NCBI RefSeq assembly: GCF_905475395.1
Contig: NC_058339.1
Coordinates: 13,958,001 to 14,022,000, forward strand
Direction of reading: 5' to 3'
Length of the DNA stretch: 64,000 nucleotides
Source: Chrysoperla carnea
Lineage: Eukaryota; Arthropoda; Insecta; Neuroptera; Chrysopidae
Shown here: piece by piece, positions 22,570-35,276 of the stretch
Position numbering within the stretch: position 1 is the first letter of the stretch
How the letters are laid out: each line of letters opens with the position of its first letter
Program-made: the position numbers and the translations under genes
Notes under the pieces: generated by a model
What the model saw: the letters and a program-made list of their open reading frames with translations, nothing else
What the model was told of the DNA's origin: nothing
Databases searched by the model: none

Positions 22570-24029
22570 TTAAAATATTACTAAGATACTTATTTAATAT
22601 CTTACATTTACTATCCTATTAGTTTAGGCATTTAAATTTATAAACAATTTTCTAATTTAGATGTATTATAGACACAGCTCAAAACGAAATTCGAAGTAAT
22701 TATTTAATATTCCATTAAGCTTATAAAATTATTTCACAATTTTGCATGTCTCTCGGGTGTTGTGAAAGGAAACATACAGACAAATCTTACTGACATGACA
22801 GTCTGAAGGAAAAACAACTGTCTTGAAGGAAAATTCACAGAAAAAGATTAAAAATTCCATCTCTACTGCTTCTCGAAATTTTCTGTTCGTTATATCACAG
22901 ACCACGATTCGCATGAATACAATAAATCAGAACACACATAACAGCAACTAAATTTTTTTAGAAATGTTTTTGTTTGCCAATAACGTCCTGAATTTATTAA
23001 AAGCTTTGCGAGGATCACACGCCTCTTACTCTTAAGTGCACATCTACCGCACTCAACTATAAGAGCTCCAAGGTATACAATTGGTTCACTTATTCCACTA
23101 TGATGTTATCAATTCTTAATTCGCATTTGGTTTTTGTTTGCTTATCACCTTACACCTTGCCTTACTTGTGTCTATCCAGAAATAGTTTAAAAGCTTTCGA
23201 AAAATCGGTTTGGTTAGAATTGTTTTGATCCATCCAAGTATAGATGCAGATGTATCCCCCTGAATATAATTCTGGGGGCGCCCATGCAAAGTTAACTGCG
23301 TGAAGGAATAATATGAAAATTTTGGACTCAATGCTGCTACCAATATCGATGGTGTCATTAAGCTAGGAACTCATTACCGCAAATTTGTAGTAATGGAAAC
23401 TGTACTGTCGGGTCAATAAAAAAAAAGAAACATAAATTACAACTATTATACGAAATACGATGGGAAAAAAAGAAACGATGGCCACCTGATGGGCCTTTTC
23501 AAAGGGTCTTTTTCAACAGAAGTTGAATTATAAAATACATATTTAACATATTTTAATGAAAAGTATCTATTTCAAACGATTAGTAATATTTTATGTTCCT
23601 AATTAAATAATTACTTAAATTTAAATGTGAGAGAAACCTTATTCTTTCTTGTTAATTTAATTATTTGTAAAAAAAACAACAAAATAAACCTAATATTTAT
23701 TTAACATTTAAATAATATGTTACTAATTAAAAATCATGTCAAATTAATAATGATGACACAACATTGTAGAACATGAGCAATCAATGAACTGAACAGTTTA
23801 CAATGAACACTAAACCAAAAACACCCATTTATGCTTGTCTGTTTAAATACACATCCATTTTATCATAGATATAGAAATAACATAGAGTTTTAGTATCGAT
23901 ATTTCTTTCTAACGTAAAACAAAGAAGTACATTTCAATATATATTTTGTATTAAATAACAGACACTATGAAATAATTTAACAACGTTTGAGGGTTATTAA
24001 ATAAAAAACGCAATAACAATAAAAAAAAA

Positions 24030-24300
24030 CAGTAAAAACAAACAATTGACTGAGCTAATTGTTGAAATACTATGTATAGACAGACATATATGCAGGTCAC
24101 ACAGACATGAATGATATTGCTCCCACACACGGTTTACACGACCCAATTGATTTATGTTGCTCATGTACGAACTCGACCTCACTTTTTACGTCTTAAGCAC
24201 GCTGTAAAAATTTCAGCTCGATATCTTTTTTCATTTCTGAATTATAGTGGCGACAGAAAAACAGAAGGGCAGACGGAAAACTGGAAATGGATATATGTAA
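24030..24300 (-). mobile_element. HLE family copy 4a (inverted partner)
   Basis: This minus-oriented copy has the terminal palindrome variant AACAATTGACTGAGCTAATTGTT at about 24041-24063. Internal sequence is missing up to about 24125, followed by GAACTCGACCTCACTTTTTACG and a degraded GTCY tract. It meets copy 4b with the HLE palindrome ends facing outward. Confidence 0.6.
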
Positions 24301-24725
24301 GGTACACTAAGTTTAGTCGCAGGTTTGTAACGCTTAAAAATATAGCTGCTACGAAAAAAATTTTGGTATATGTCTTCATAAAATCACCTAATTAGTCCAT
24401 TTTTGGGTGTCTGTCTGACATCACGATAACTCAAAAACAAAAACAGATATGAAGTAGAAATTTTTATAGCATGCTAAAGACCTAAAAAGTGAGGTCGAGT
24501 TCGTAAATGAGCAACATAGGTCAATTGCGTATTGGGTTCGTAGGACCCATCTTGTAAACCGTTAGAGATAGAACAAAAGTTTAAATGTAATATATAGTGA
24601 TATGTTCCTTATTTAAAATTATACAACTTTTGTTAGAAACATTTTTACATCTTTTCGTAAGCATCACTATTTACCCGTGAGGGCGCAAATTATATAGTGT
24701 TATGTGGGAATATTAGTTAGATGTG
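24290..24725 (+). mobile_element. HLE family copy 4b
   Basis: This plus-oriented copy runs from CTAAGTTTAGTCGCAGGTTTGTAACG through AATTAGTCCATTTTTGG, a short GTCTGTCTG tract and GAGGTCGAGTTCGTAAATGAG to GTAAACCGTTAGAGATAGAAC, then a tail containing CACTATTTACCCGTGAGGGCGC. The terminal palindrome is missing. Confidence 0.6.
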
Positions 24726-25812
24726 TGTGACATGTATGTATGTGGCTATCTAAGAAAGGTTTTATTAACTTAAATGGCGTAAATCAAACGTTCTTTTCCA
24801 TCCAACTTATAAATCTATGATCAAATCCAAAACCTATTCAAGCCTGTCTTTTTAATGTCTCATATAAGTCTTCTTACATAGATGAAGTTACAATGAACTG
24901 CTACACACCATAAGGGAGAAATATTCGACGAAGTTGGTTATTCTCTGAAATACTACACACATGCACAAGAAGTAAGTATCGTAAAAAGGGTGAGGAAATG
25001 TGACGTTAAGTTACGGAAACTGACAGAATGTGGGGGAGTGATTGTATACAACGTACATATTAGAAGTATATAACAATAAACCACGTCTTATTCACAAGTA
25101 TCTATGTCAGCAAGGCTAGTAAACGGACACGAGGCAATGGAATATAACACATACCCAAACTTTTATTTAAGTAATAGTTGTTGTATGTAGTATTTAAATA
25201 ATATACCCAAAAGGGATAAAGAGTAGGTACCCAATAAATAACAGTGATTCTGAAACTTTTAATATTTTTCATATTTTATTTTCGCACTTACGTAGGTAGT
25301 ATAAAATTAAAAATTATGGCAGTCTAAGCTAAAAGAATTAATGAATCTCTACATGAATCATTGATTCTTTTAGTGAATCAGAGTATGAGTGACTCATAGA
25401 TAAAATATTTTCTTCTTTTTATTACAATAAAAGTTTGTCCTTTAAAAAGTAATTTTTATTAAAATTTGTAATTTAAGACTAAAAAAATGTATATATATCA
25501 AATATGGTGGAAGCGATGGGAAAATTAAAACCTTACCATGCATTGTCATCCTAACTAAATGTGCATACAAAATTTCAGCTCAATCGGAAACCGGGAAGTG
25601 GATCAAATTTGACATGCAAGATTTGATTACAGACAGACAACGGGACAGGTGAAACTAAATAAAAGCTTGTAAAAAGCGATACTCGATATCTTTTCAACAG
25701 ACTAATTATAAAAATGCATGCTTAGAGTATTCCAATTTTATTTACATTTAATTTAACATTAACAATTATTAATTTGATTTTGAAAATCAAGGAAGTGTGT
25801 TACGAAACTAAT

Positions 25813-26598
25813 ATAGTCCAGTAACTTTATGCATTACAGTCTGCATCAAATCCAGTAGTTTTGATTTTTCGCAGACTTATTTATGATGTTGGCCCAATGA
25901 ATAATCCAAGTTTGTGACTTCGTGCGCCGAACGTATTTTTTACAAAAATCCAAAAAACCGTGAAAATTTCAACTTTTTTCAGATTTTGACGATCAAAACC
26001 CTAAAAGGCTAAATTTTGACAGTACCTTTTCAGGATGTTTATAAAGAAAACTAAAAAACTTTAAAGATAAATTTTCTACAATATGAGACTAGAACTGGTT
26101 TCTCTGTAGACCCGTTAATTTCCGAGATAAAGCCTTTCAAAGTTTATCATTTCCTAGAAATTCCAAATTCTGTTGTTCTAAATGAACTTTGACCATAATT
26201 CTTCGTAGCCGAAAAAAATTTCCAAAGAATCGGTTTCAAAATTCATTCAGAACGATAGAATATTGCAAAAAATTGCTCGAAGATATGATATACTTTAAAG
26301 GCTTTATTTCTCGGAAACAACTGGGTCTACAGATATAATTCCAGTCTCATATTGCAGTAAATTTAGTCTACTTTAAAAACATCTTGAAAAAGTACTATCA
26401 AAACCATCCCTTTAGGGTTATAATCGCTCTAATCTGAAGAGAAAGTTTTACGATTTTTCTATTTTTGACAAAGTTGCGTTTGACGTTCGTGGTCAGATCT
26501 TGAATTATTCAATAGACCAACACCAAATCTGCAAAAAATCAGAACATCCGGATTTGACTCAAACTACCGCGTACTTTCAGACGACAAGGTAACTGGAT
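25813..26598. mobile_element. Large near-complete palindrome (about 790 bp fold-back)
   Basis: The left half is matched by the reverse complement of the right half along its length. Paired blocks include TAGTCCAGTAACTT with AGGTAACTGGATTA, TTTTTCGCAGACTTATTTATG with ACACCAAATCTGCAAAAAAT, and CAATATGAGACTAGAACTGG with AATTCCAGTCTCATATTGCA. The centre is near 26205. Arm identity appears to be about 70-75% by eye. There is no ORF. It is a fold-back element or an ancient inverted duplication. Confidence 0.75.
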
Positions 26599-27483
26599 TA
26601 ATATTACAATATTCATATTCTATTCATATTATAATATAAAAGATTTTATTATATTTCTAATCTATTTTCTAAATTTGCATAGAAAAATATACAAATACTA
26701 TTATTAACCACAAAAAATAGTTATCAACAACGTACCATTCACAAGAAATATTCCTCGTTTACGAGTATATACGTATTCATTGTTGTGACGTTCACATAGC
26801 GAAAAAAATAGCTACTTGAAATACCAAACGAATAGGGAACATATATATACAATTTATAATGGTACTCGAAAAATGACAGGAGGTATATTGTTATCCAAAA
26901 CGTAGAGCTATCTAGTAGTTTACCCTCTTATAAGCATAGACGACACATCTATTGCTTGTACTTTGTGTATAATTTACAGACAGTTCGTAAAATATTTAAT
27001 ATCCAATCTTTCGAAATTAGCTAAGGAATGTAGTAACATGGTTTAGCAAAATGATGCCAGCAAATACTTAAAACAAGTGCCTTCGATATGGTTATGGTCT
27101 GATAACAGGTCATGTAATTTTGCGTCTATCAGTCAGTCTCTCAAAATCAATTTTTCGGGTGGAAAACTTCATCTTCTCCAAATAGCAGGTAAATAGGTTC
27201 TTAACGTCTCTCCTACAACATAGTTTTAGGGTCTAATGAATTTTTTTATTGGCACTAATTTGTTCTCCAAACTCTCCAACACCAAACTCCAAAGACAATC
27301 ATTTTTTTATAAAGTCAATATTTCGCCAAATACAAGTATTTATATACATATATAGAAGATTGTATATTTCAGTACGAAAGCAAGAAAAATGAATACAAAG
27401 ATAGATAGGCGAATAACATATCACTCAAAAAGAAAATATAAACATAAAAAATTGGAAAATTTTATTTACAAGCAACATTAATC

Positions 27484-27488
27484 AAAAA
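27484..27488 (-). terminator. Pol III T-run terminator of tRNA-Ser
   Basis: A run of five T on the minus strand lies about 10 nt after the mature tRNA 3' end. Confidence 0.7.
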
Positions 27489-27497
27489 TTGTGCTAC

Positions 27498-27579
27498 CGA
27501 CGAGGATGGGATTCGAACCCACGCGTGCAGAGCACATTGGATTAGCAGTCCAACGCCTTAACCACTCGGCCACCTCGTC
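27498..27579 (-). tRNA. tRNA-Ser(GCU)
   Basis: On the minus strand the acceptor arms GACGAGG and CCTCGTC pair perfectly. The D-arm reads GCCGAGTGGTTAAGGC (A box TGGCCGAGTGG). The anticodon loop reads ACTGCTAATC, giving anticodon GCU for AGC/AGU serine codons. A long variable arm typical of tRNA-Ser follows, and the T-arm contains GGTTCGAATCC (B box). There is no intron. The CCA end is not encoded, as expected in eukaryotes. Downstream on the minus strand, TTTTT at 27488-27484 serves as the Pol III terminator. Confidence 0.97.
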
Positions 27580-30082
27580 TTGTATCAAATTAAGCCAGTA
27601 CAAAATCTTAATCGCCTATAAATCGAAATAGACAGCTTACATCGACCCAGCACATTTTGCATTATGTTTTGGAATTGTCATAGTTCAATGCTCACTCAAC
27701 CTCAGTGGAAATTGAAAATCTCAGTGGAGATAGGTTTGTTACCTCTTTTTGGTGTTATGTATTAAGACAGTAAAAATAGCTCCAAAAATTATTATTAGCT
27801 AAAACCAAGGGCGTATTTACGGGGGGGGGGGGTAATAGGGGTAACTACCCCCTCAGAAATCAGGAAACAAAAACGAAAATCGGGTCTCAAATAAAATTTG
27901 AAGTTTGACAAAAACAATGGAATAGATGAATCTTAAAGAGAAAACAAAATCAAATCTTCGGTAGTAGTTAGTTCCCAGAGTTTTTTATCCTAAAACTCAA
28001 AGAATATAATACAGCTTATTATTGAGAATATTATTGAGCTTCGTTTATATTGAGAAAATCGGTTCTAGAACTCAGAAGTGCACTCAATCACGCATTAATC
28101 CCGAAAATGCATAATGCCAGTTTCTAGCCAGTTAAATCCTTAATTAATGATTAACATAAAAAAATACAACCATTTTTACATGTTTGCGGATAAAATAATT
28201 TAAGAAAAAATACTTTTTTTACACCAGATTATTTTTATTTAATCTCGAAGGAATAGAAATGACATAAGCGAGCCTGACACACATCTTCTTCATCGTTGTT
28301 ATATCCCGAAAAATTGTCACCACAAACAAAATGTCGGTATAGAGGAAATGTTGACAAATATCAAATACAACGTGGTTTATAAAACTATTGAAACCGTTGT
28401 TTTATTTGTTTGTGTATTAAATTTTGAATACGATAAACATCAATAATAGTTATATTATGAAACAAAAGTGTTTTCGACTATGGGACACCACGGTTTTTTA
28501 TTAATGATGAATTTTGAAAAAACGCAGCAGGGAATTTGTCGGACACTATGACCACTTGATGAACATTAATAATTATATCATGCTCATTTCAAAACGTAGC
28601 AACTAAACTTGTAACAGGTAGTGCCAAAAAATGAAATATAGAAGATTGGGATAGTAAAGCTCTTCCAAGATTGGAAGACCAGAAGGGATTGATAAAAAAA
28701 CAAACAAAACGACCAACTTTTAATGGGAAAACGTCATAGACTCACTACTTCGTGAAGTTTGAAACTGCTGCTGCTAGTAACGAGTGTTCAAATAACCGAA
28801 AAGCAGAACTTACTGTGGCCTGCTTTTCGGCATGATTACCATTCCCAGCTGAAGTATCCTATCCAAAGATTAGATCCATTAGATTTTAAGAACTAAGAAA
28901 ACACGCTATGTAGAACCGCAATGTCGTAAAGCCACTCTTTGGCACAGGCACATCAATTAACTGTTCTCAATATCGTTCGGGGAAATGTATAAATTATTTT
29001 TAAGTTCTCAGATATAATTGATATTTATGCATGTCTTTTTGACGGACCATATTGTACCTAGTACATAACTAAAAGAATATATATAGGAAATATTTTCATT
29101 TTATACAGCTGTTTTGTTTCCATTACTTTTATAAGACATTCTTAGTGTACTAAAACTTTTTCTTTCGTCTTATTTTAATCCCATGTGATTCTGAACAAAA
29201 ACTATTGGACTTTCCATGTATACAATGAGCTAAAACCTAACAAATACGAACAAAAGGCTATACATCTATAGAGTCTATACCAACATACAACTTTGTAAAT
29301 GATGTTGTATACTATATTGTATGAAAAGTATAGAGTTATGATAAATTGTTTTTAAAAATATCATATTAGAATGTTGATTTATTAACTGTGCGACTTTCGA
29401 ACTTCGTTATTCTTACTTCGACTAAATGTGTTCTACTTTCTACATAATATTTAAGGCTATAAAATATAGGAAACAAATTATTACAATTACCATTATTGAT
29501 TATCATATTTTTATTATGACACTTAACGAACATTTGTTTTAAATTTTTTTGTACTTGATATATAATATAGACCTTTTTCACATTTTTTTTTCTTTTTTTT
29601 AAATGAAAGTAAGTGTCTGATAAATGGGCTAATTTTTTTCCCCGATTTTTTTGGAGCCATATGACCGAGACAACAGACAATGAAAATCAATAAAGTTCAA
29701 ATTGGCGAAAACGACCCGGAAATACACGATGTTACACGAAGGTAGGTTTGACGTCATTTAAATTTGATAATAATATGCCTACAGTGGCTGGCACACATGC
29801 TTCGGTTTATCTGTACAGGTGACCGTTGCAGAACCTGTCCTGTATACTATTACGTGTATGCCCAGCGTAGAATGATGTCTTCAAGATCCGTCCAAATATT
29901 GCTGTGTTATGAAAATATACATTTCCTAGGAAACAAATGCATTGTTTATTGGATTAATTAGATTAGACACCTTTTTATACCGTTTTATGCTGATTTATTC
30001 TCTCTGTTATTCCAAAGATTTATATCAAATCAAATATCAGAAATTTAAAAAAATAATAAATAATAATTTTTTAAAACATAAA
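27580..30082. other. Intergenic region upstream of EFCAB11-like gene
   Basis: It contains a run of 12 G at 27821-27832 followed by a TAATAGGGGTAACTACCCCC hairpin-like segment, typical of a degenerate dispersed repeat. Segments near 28470-28620 resemble 62770-62990. No coding exon was recognised. The promoter of the EFCAB11-like gene should lie near the right end. Confidence 0.5.
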
Positions 30083-30988
30083 ATGGAACATTTTAATGAT
30101 ATAAAACGTATTAGAGATGCATTTGAATTTGCTGCTAATTTAAATAACAATAATAGTTTTACTACTGCAATATCATCATCGAAAACAATTAATATAAATG
30201 GATATCGTATTGCTATAATGGCATTGTTCGGATTTGAACCATATGAATGGGACATTGAGAATACATTTCATCAACTAAATATACCCACTGACCGTATTGA
30301 TATCAATGAATTTCAATCAATTGTTGAACGAAAAATATCCACATATTATGATCGTGAACGTCAAATACGTGAAACATTTACGGCATTCGATTCTGATTGT
30401 AAGTTAAATCATGAATTTTTGTTAAATTTGTATAGTCCAGTGCAGTTACGTAAATCGAAAAGCGGTGACCCAAAAGTTTATGACACTTTTCACTTCTTTA
30501 GATTTTTTTATTCACTCATTCAATAAGTGGTTGTTTGGAGACCTTAAATCTGATTTTGCGTATTCGGGATATTAACATTTTCTCCGCTATCTTGGAAAAT
30601 GACTTTTAACCTACCTTTTCACTAATGAAAAGTTCATTTTTTACTATCGCGGCGCTGAAATATCTAAATGATCTTGTTTTCACTCAAAACAATAATCACA
30701 TCAGGTCAAGACTTATTAAGAGTGGATACTTTTGAAATGATCACTCTGTATATTTTATTATTTATGTTTATTAAATTTTATATACAAATCTTAGACCATA
30801 TTTTCTTATTTGTTAAATTTTTAGGGAAAGGCTATATTACCTTAGAGGATGTTAAAAATATTTGGAAAAAAGTATTACCAAATGTATCGTGGAATGCGAT
30901 ACGAGATGCATTTTATGAAGCATGTTGTTTTGATGAAAATGATCAAATGTCTTATTTACAATTTCGACATTTTTTATTCAATTTATAA
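30083..30988 (+). CDS. EFCAB11: EFCAB11-like EF-hand protein
   Basis: Two exons, 30083-30398 and 30825-30988, join at GATT|GTAAGT and TTTTTAG|GG in phase 1 to give 159 residues, close to the roughly 163 of vertebrate EFCAB11. Family landmarks are MALFGFEPYEWDIE (residues 46-59), RQIRETFTAFDSDWKGYITL (93-112) and an AFYEACCFDEN segment near the C-terminus. Four EF-hand positions can be traced, but the loops are degenerate. Loop 3 (103-114) keeps Asp at positions 1 and 3, Gly at 6 and Ile at 8, but has Lys at 5 and Asp at 12. Loop 4 has Cys at position 1 and Gln at 12. Loop 1 is replaced by an Asn/Ser-rich stretch. Calcium binding is therefore doubtful, and the cellular role of the family is poorly defined. 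The ATG at 30083 was chosen because the upstream in-frame extension looks non-coding. Confidence 0.82.
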
Positions 30989-31108
30989 GTTTATTATATA
31001 AAACGCGATCGTTTTCAAGAAACTAATTATTCCTAGATGACTAAATGTACCTATAAATATGTAGACTACTAATTAAAGCTTGGATATCAAAATGAACAAA
31101 TCTTAATT

Positions 31109-31114
31109 AATAAA
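31109..31114 (+). terminator. Poly(A) signal candidate of EFCAB11-like gene
   Basis: AATAAA lies about 120 nt after the stop codon. This is the first canonical hexamer on the plus strand noted after the gene. Confidence 0.45.
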
Positions 31115-32512
31115 TCCATATTAATATTAATCGAAATTAATTCTAAACTAGACTAAAGCTTTTTCTACAATTATTAACTCTGTTTATTTGTAAAATGAAT
31201 AATTAAAAAATTAACAAACAAAAAAAGTATATATTGAGGTTTTCCTTTATTAGAAAAAATATACATTTATAAAATTTACAAAATTTTAATTAAATTATGC
31301 ATAACGTAAACACATTATTTATGGCTTTAATTAATAACTAGTACGATACAATAAAAAAATTTGTTATAATTAATTAGTACCAACTTAACAACACTACTAA
31401 CATATCTTAATCTATTATTTGGTTATCAGTAGTTATATCTAAGTTAATACATTTCCCCTACTAATCGACATAAATATAGGTTAATGTGATTGTAATAATC
31501 AGATATGCTAAAACATTTAAGAAATCTGTTTTAATAAGTTGAGATTAGACATGTTACTTAGACATGTGCATGCTTGAGCACACACACGCTACGGTAAACA
31601 GATTTCTACTCAGTCGAAAAAAAATACCAAATCGACGTGGCTTTTTCTTATGGCTAGTTGCCAAGCAGCTAGCCACAGCTAATCTTATGCCTGTCCAGGT
31701 TTGCCTGACCACTCACACACACGATCAGGTATCATCACCTGTGTCGGTAGTAAGAATCGAATTTCGATTCTTCTCCGGTCGCCTGCACAAATTCTGTGAA
31801 TGCATTTACACTACACATAAAAACATACATAATGTAAATAATTTTATTAATCAACTTAAATTAAAACTCAATTAAAAACTAATAAATTAGTCCCGGCAAA
31901 ATTCGCCATTAAGCATTATTAATTTTCGCATGGAAAATTTTTGCAGGTTTTCATTGAAAACATGCTCCTAAAAGTGCAACATTTTTTGTTGGTTTTGACC
32001 CCAATTATATGATAAAATTTTTTTTCCGCAGCGATTTGGTCAATATTAGTATTTGTTTAAAAATTAGTTTAAACAATATCTTACCGGAATACCCACCGGT
32101 AACCTGCACCTTTAGTTTCAGAAGCATGTTTTCAACGAGGAATTTATCCCGGGGCCTAATTCTCAATTAAAAAAGTAACTAAAAAGTTTTTTTTTTTAAA
32201 TGTTTAAAACAACTTTAGTTTCTAAAACATCTATATAATTTAATTTATTGAACATTCATTAATAAAATTATCAACAAATATATCAAATATTTTAAAATGA
32301 CACAAATTAAATTAGACCCAAACTCTAATTTATTTTATTTTATTCTCAAAATGTTTTTATTTATTTTCATGATAAAATCATTTAAATTTAGTTACAATAT
32401 AATCTAAGGTATATTTGGAACTACAGTCTCGCCATCTGTAAGTGACTTAAACAAGTTATCAGTAATCTTAGTCGGGAATGTTTGTCAATGTATTGATTGC
32501 CCAATAATTATC
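31115..32512. other. Convergent intergenic region between EFCAB11-like and ABCC10-like genes
   Basis: The region lies between two genes transcribed toward each other. A segment at 31560-31800 is less AT-rich than its surroundings and has an open frame (31564-31875) with no recognisable domain. The rest is AT-rich sequence. Confidence 0.5.
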
Positions 32513-32518
32513 TTTATT
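32513..32518 (-). terminator. Poly(A) signal of ABCC10-like gene
   Basis: AATAAA on the minus strand lies about 110 nt after the TGA at 32630-32628. Confidence 0.6.
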
Positions 32519-32627
32519 TTTAAAGATATCTGATTATTACCTACACAAAGTTATGATGATTTCAGGATGATTAAATGATTTTACTAGTTGGAAAGTATTT
32601 TGATTTGTCTTAGAAAATAGTAATAGA

Positions 32628-35245
32628 TCAAAGAATTTGTTGTTGTGTAGCAAGTTGATAAAATTGAGATGACGGATCTGTTAAAAGTACTTTTGGTGAA
32701 TCAAATTCAATTATTTTACCATCATCCATTACCATTACACGATCTGAATCCATAATTGTTTGTACACGATGTGCAATCGTTATTACAGTACTTGGAGCGA
32801 ACGTAGTACGTATTGTTTGTTGTATTTGCCTATCTGTTTCTAGATCTACATTAGCTGTGGCTTCATCAATACATAAAATCTATAAATAAATAATTTTTTA
32901 ATTAGATGAATGGAGCCTGTATACCAAATTTTTTATTATTTTATTAATTAGAAATCTGTAAAATAAATACAGGCAATCCCGGTTATAACGATGAAAATAA
33001 AAGGTCCCGTTCGAATACCTATATAAACAAATATATGAATGTATCGGCTATAACAACATAGGCTAAGTAATGGCCGAAATTGAAAAAAAAATTAATTAAG
33101 ATAATTCTTTATTCAATACTTGTAATAAACAGTAAAGACGACTACAAAATAACTAAGTAAAATAATTTAAAGATTACAAAAACATAGCACAAGTGATGTG
33201 GAAAAATTATTATGGTTTTTCTACCCTCATTTTCAAACATACTAAAAATACCAAACTCAATTTTAGACAATAAAAGTAATTAAAAATGTTATTTTGTTTT
33301 TAACTGTAAAAAAGAAATTATTAGAAAACATTTCCCTCGCATATAAATTTTATAACCAAATAATAAAATAAAGTAGAAATAATAATAAAATTTCTAAATA
33401 AAAAAAAAAAACACAAAATACGAAAAATAATTCCTTATTTTTTATTCTTCATCAAATAATAAACAAATTTAATTTCTCTTCGCTTTAATTCTCGGAAATC
33501 ACAGTTTTATGTTAAAAACAGTCATTGGTAGGCGGTTCTTGCCCTGGTGAAACCCCAACAACAACATTTTCTTTTCATATATAGAAAATTTAAATTGAAA
33601 AAAATTTATTTATTTGGTTAAGCAAAAATTTTAAACGCTTTTATTAGCAGGGTTTTTTTTCAAAACGATTAAAAATATTAAAAATTAAAAAATTCATACC
33701 TTAGCTTTCCGTAATACAGCTCTGGCTAAACAAAATAACTGTCGTTGTCCAACTGATAATTTCTGTCCATCAGGCCCTAATGATGCTTGTAAACCACCAA
33801 TTTGTTTTATGACACCAGTTAAGTTACACCGTTGTAATGCATTCCACATTTCTTGAGAACGATATTCATTTAATGGGTCCAAATTTTCACGCACAGTCCC
33901 AGTAAACAAAAATGGCTCTTGTGGTATTATTGATAACCGTGTCCTGTACGTTAAATGCAAATTAAATTTTAATAATTTATTTAATTTTAAGGATAATTTA
34001 TTTTTCACTACCGAAGAAAGTAAAGTTTTTTGGGAAAGAGACAAGCAAAATTTGATAAAATATTGCCATGAAAAACCGATCCTGTAAATGGGTCAGAAAC
34101 CAATCGATGCACGGTATGTAGATTATAATCCGGAAATAATTTTCTACTGAATCAATCTGTACATTCTAACGTTGAGTCTATTTGGACGCGAGCCTTGACT
34201 TCCCCAATTCTACGTCGTTTTCATGGCAGGCTTCGCATTTTGCATTTACGAGACTATATTGTTAGTTCAAATTTATGTGGAGATATTCATAATGAGAGTG
34301 GTGGTTGATCATAAAACCCACCTTTACGCACGAACCTGATTTTAATTATTTATTGGAAAAGAATTATTGGTAAATACCTGAGTATTTCCAACGGCAAATA
34401 TGAAATATTTTCATCATCAATCCAAATTTCTCCCATATAGTCAATCATTCGAAATAATGCTGCAAATAGTGAACTTTTACCAGCACCAGTACGTCCAACT
34501 ATACCCACTTTCTCACCACCACGTATATCAAATGTAACCATTTGAAATGTATATTCACCACTATCATTGTCAAATGTAGGTAGAATTGTAGTAATATCGT
34601 TATGGTCATAGACAGCAGACAACAAGAGTGGAAATACCAACCAACGTCAACATCATCATCAATGGCATTAACGAACAATATAAGAAATAAAACATAAAAA
34701 TGAAAACTTTGTTTTCACCGTTACACTACATAGTATACATTATTTATCAAATACATATTACAGTCAAATCTCTTCATGTAGACTTTTTTAATGAGTAATC
34801 GTTAGTTATAAACATGTAAATAATTCAAGGGGGGAGGGGGCTTGATGGTAATGTTAATTTTGCAAAAGGAAACCTCCATTTTTTGGTGGCAGAATCAAAT
34901 ACGTTTAGAAATCATCAAATAAGTATTAGTTCCAATGTGACTTGAAAGGTCTCCAAACGTAAGATTTCTAGGGGTTTCTGTCTTTTTTCTTACTTTGTTT
35001 ATATATTAAAATTATATCGAAACAGTTTTTGCGATTTAAAAATTACATTTGAGCCAATCTCAAACCTACTCTGTTGAATCAAAAACTTTTCACATACGTT
35101 ATTTTTATTCATCGTGTAGTGTAGAGAAAGTATTGTAATCGCGAAAAAGTTGAGTTTTCAACAAAAATATCCATTTTTGGCACCAATAAACCTATTTTTA
35201 ACCCCCGAATCAAAAAAAGGGTGTTATAAGTTTGACCGCTATATG

Positions 35246-35276
<31 letters not shown>

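Larger units (their letters stand above)
7432..27497. other. About 20 kb repeat-dense region without recognised protein genes
   Basis: Open frames in this stretch, including 11071-11340, 13586-13897, 17339-17554 and 23116-23358, are short, lack recognisable domains and lie in or near repeats. The identifiable content is transposon-derived and is listed in separate entries: MITEs, fold-back elements, HLE copies, a 316-bp tandem repeat and a truncated repeat with a (GTCY)n tract. Confidence 0.6.

Noticed and set aside
23116-23358. 80-residue minus-strand ORF
   Set aside because: Composition is plausible for a protein fragment, but I recognise no family and see no splice partners. It could be an old transposon remnant.
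29366-29680. 104-residue minus-strand ORF upstream of the EFCAB11-like gene
   Set aside because: Lys/Asn-rich frame in AT-rich DNA, with no motif.
31564-31875. 103-residue plus-strand ORF in the convergent intergenic region
   Set aside because: No domain and no splice support. The less AT-rich segment may be a repeat fragment.
32990-33110. Possible pogo-like MITE fragment (CGGTTATAACGATG)
   Set aside because: No second terminal repeat or target duplication could be identified.
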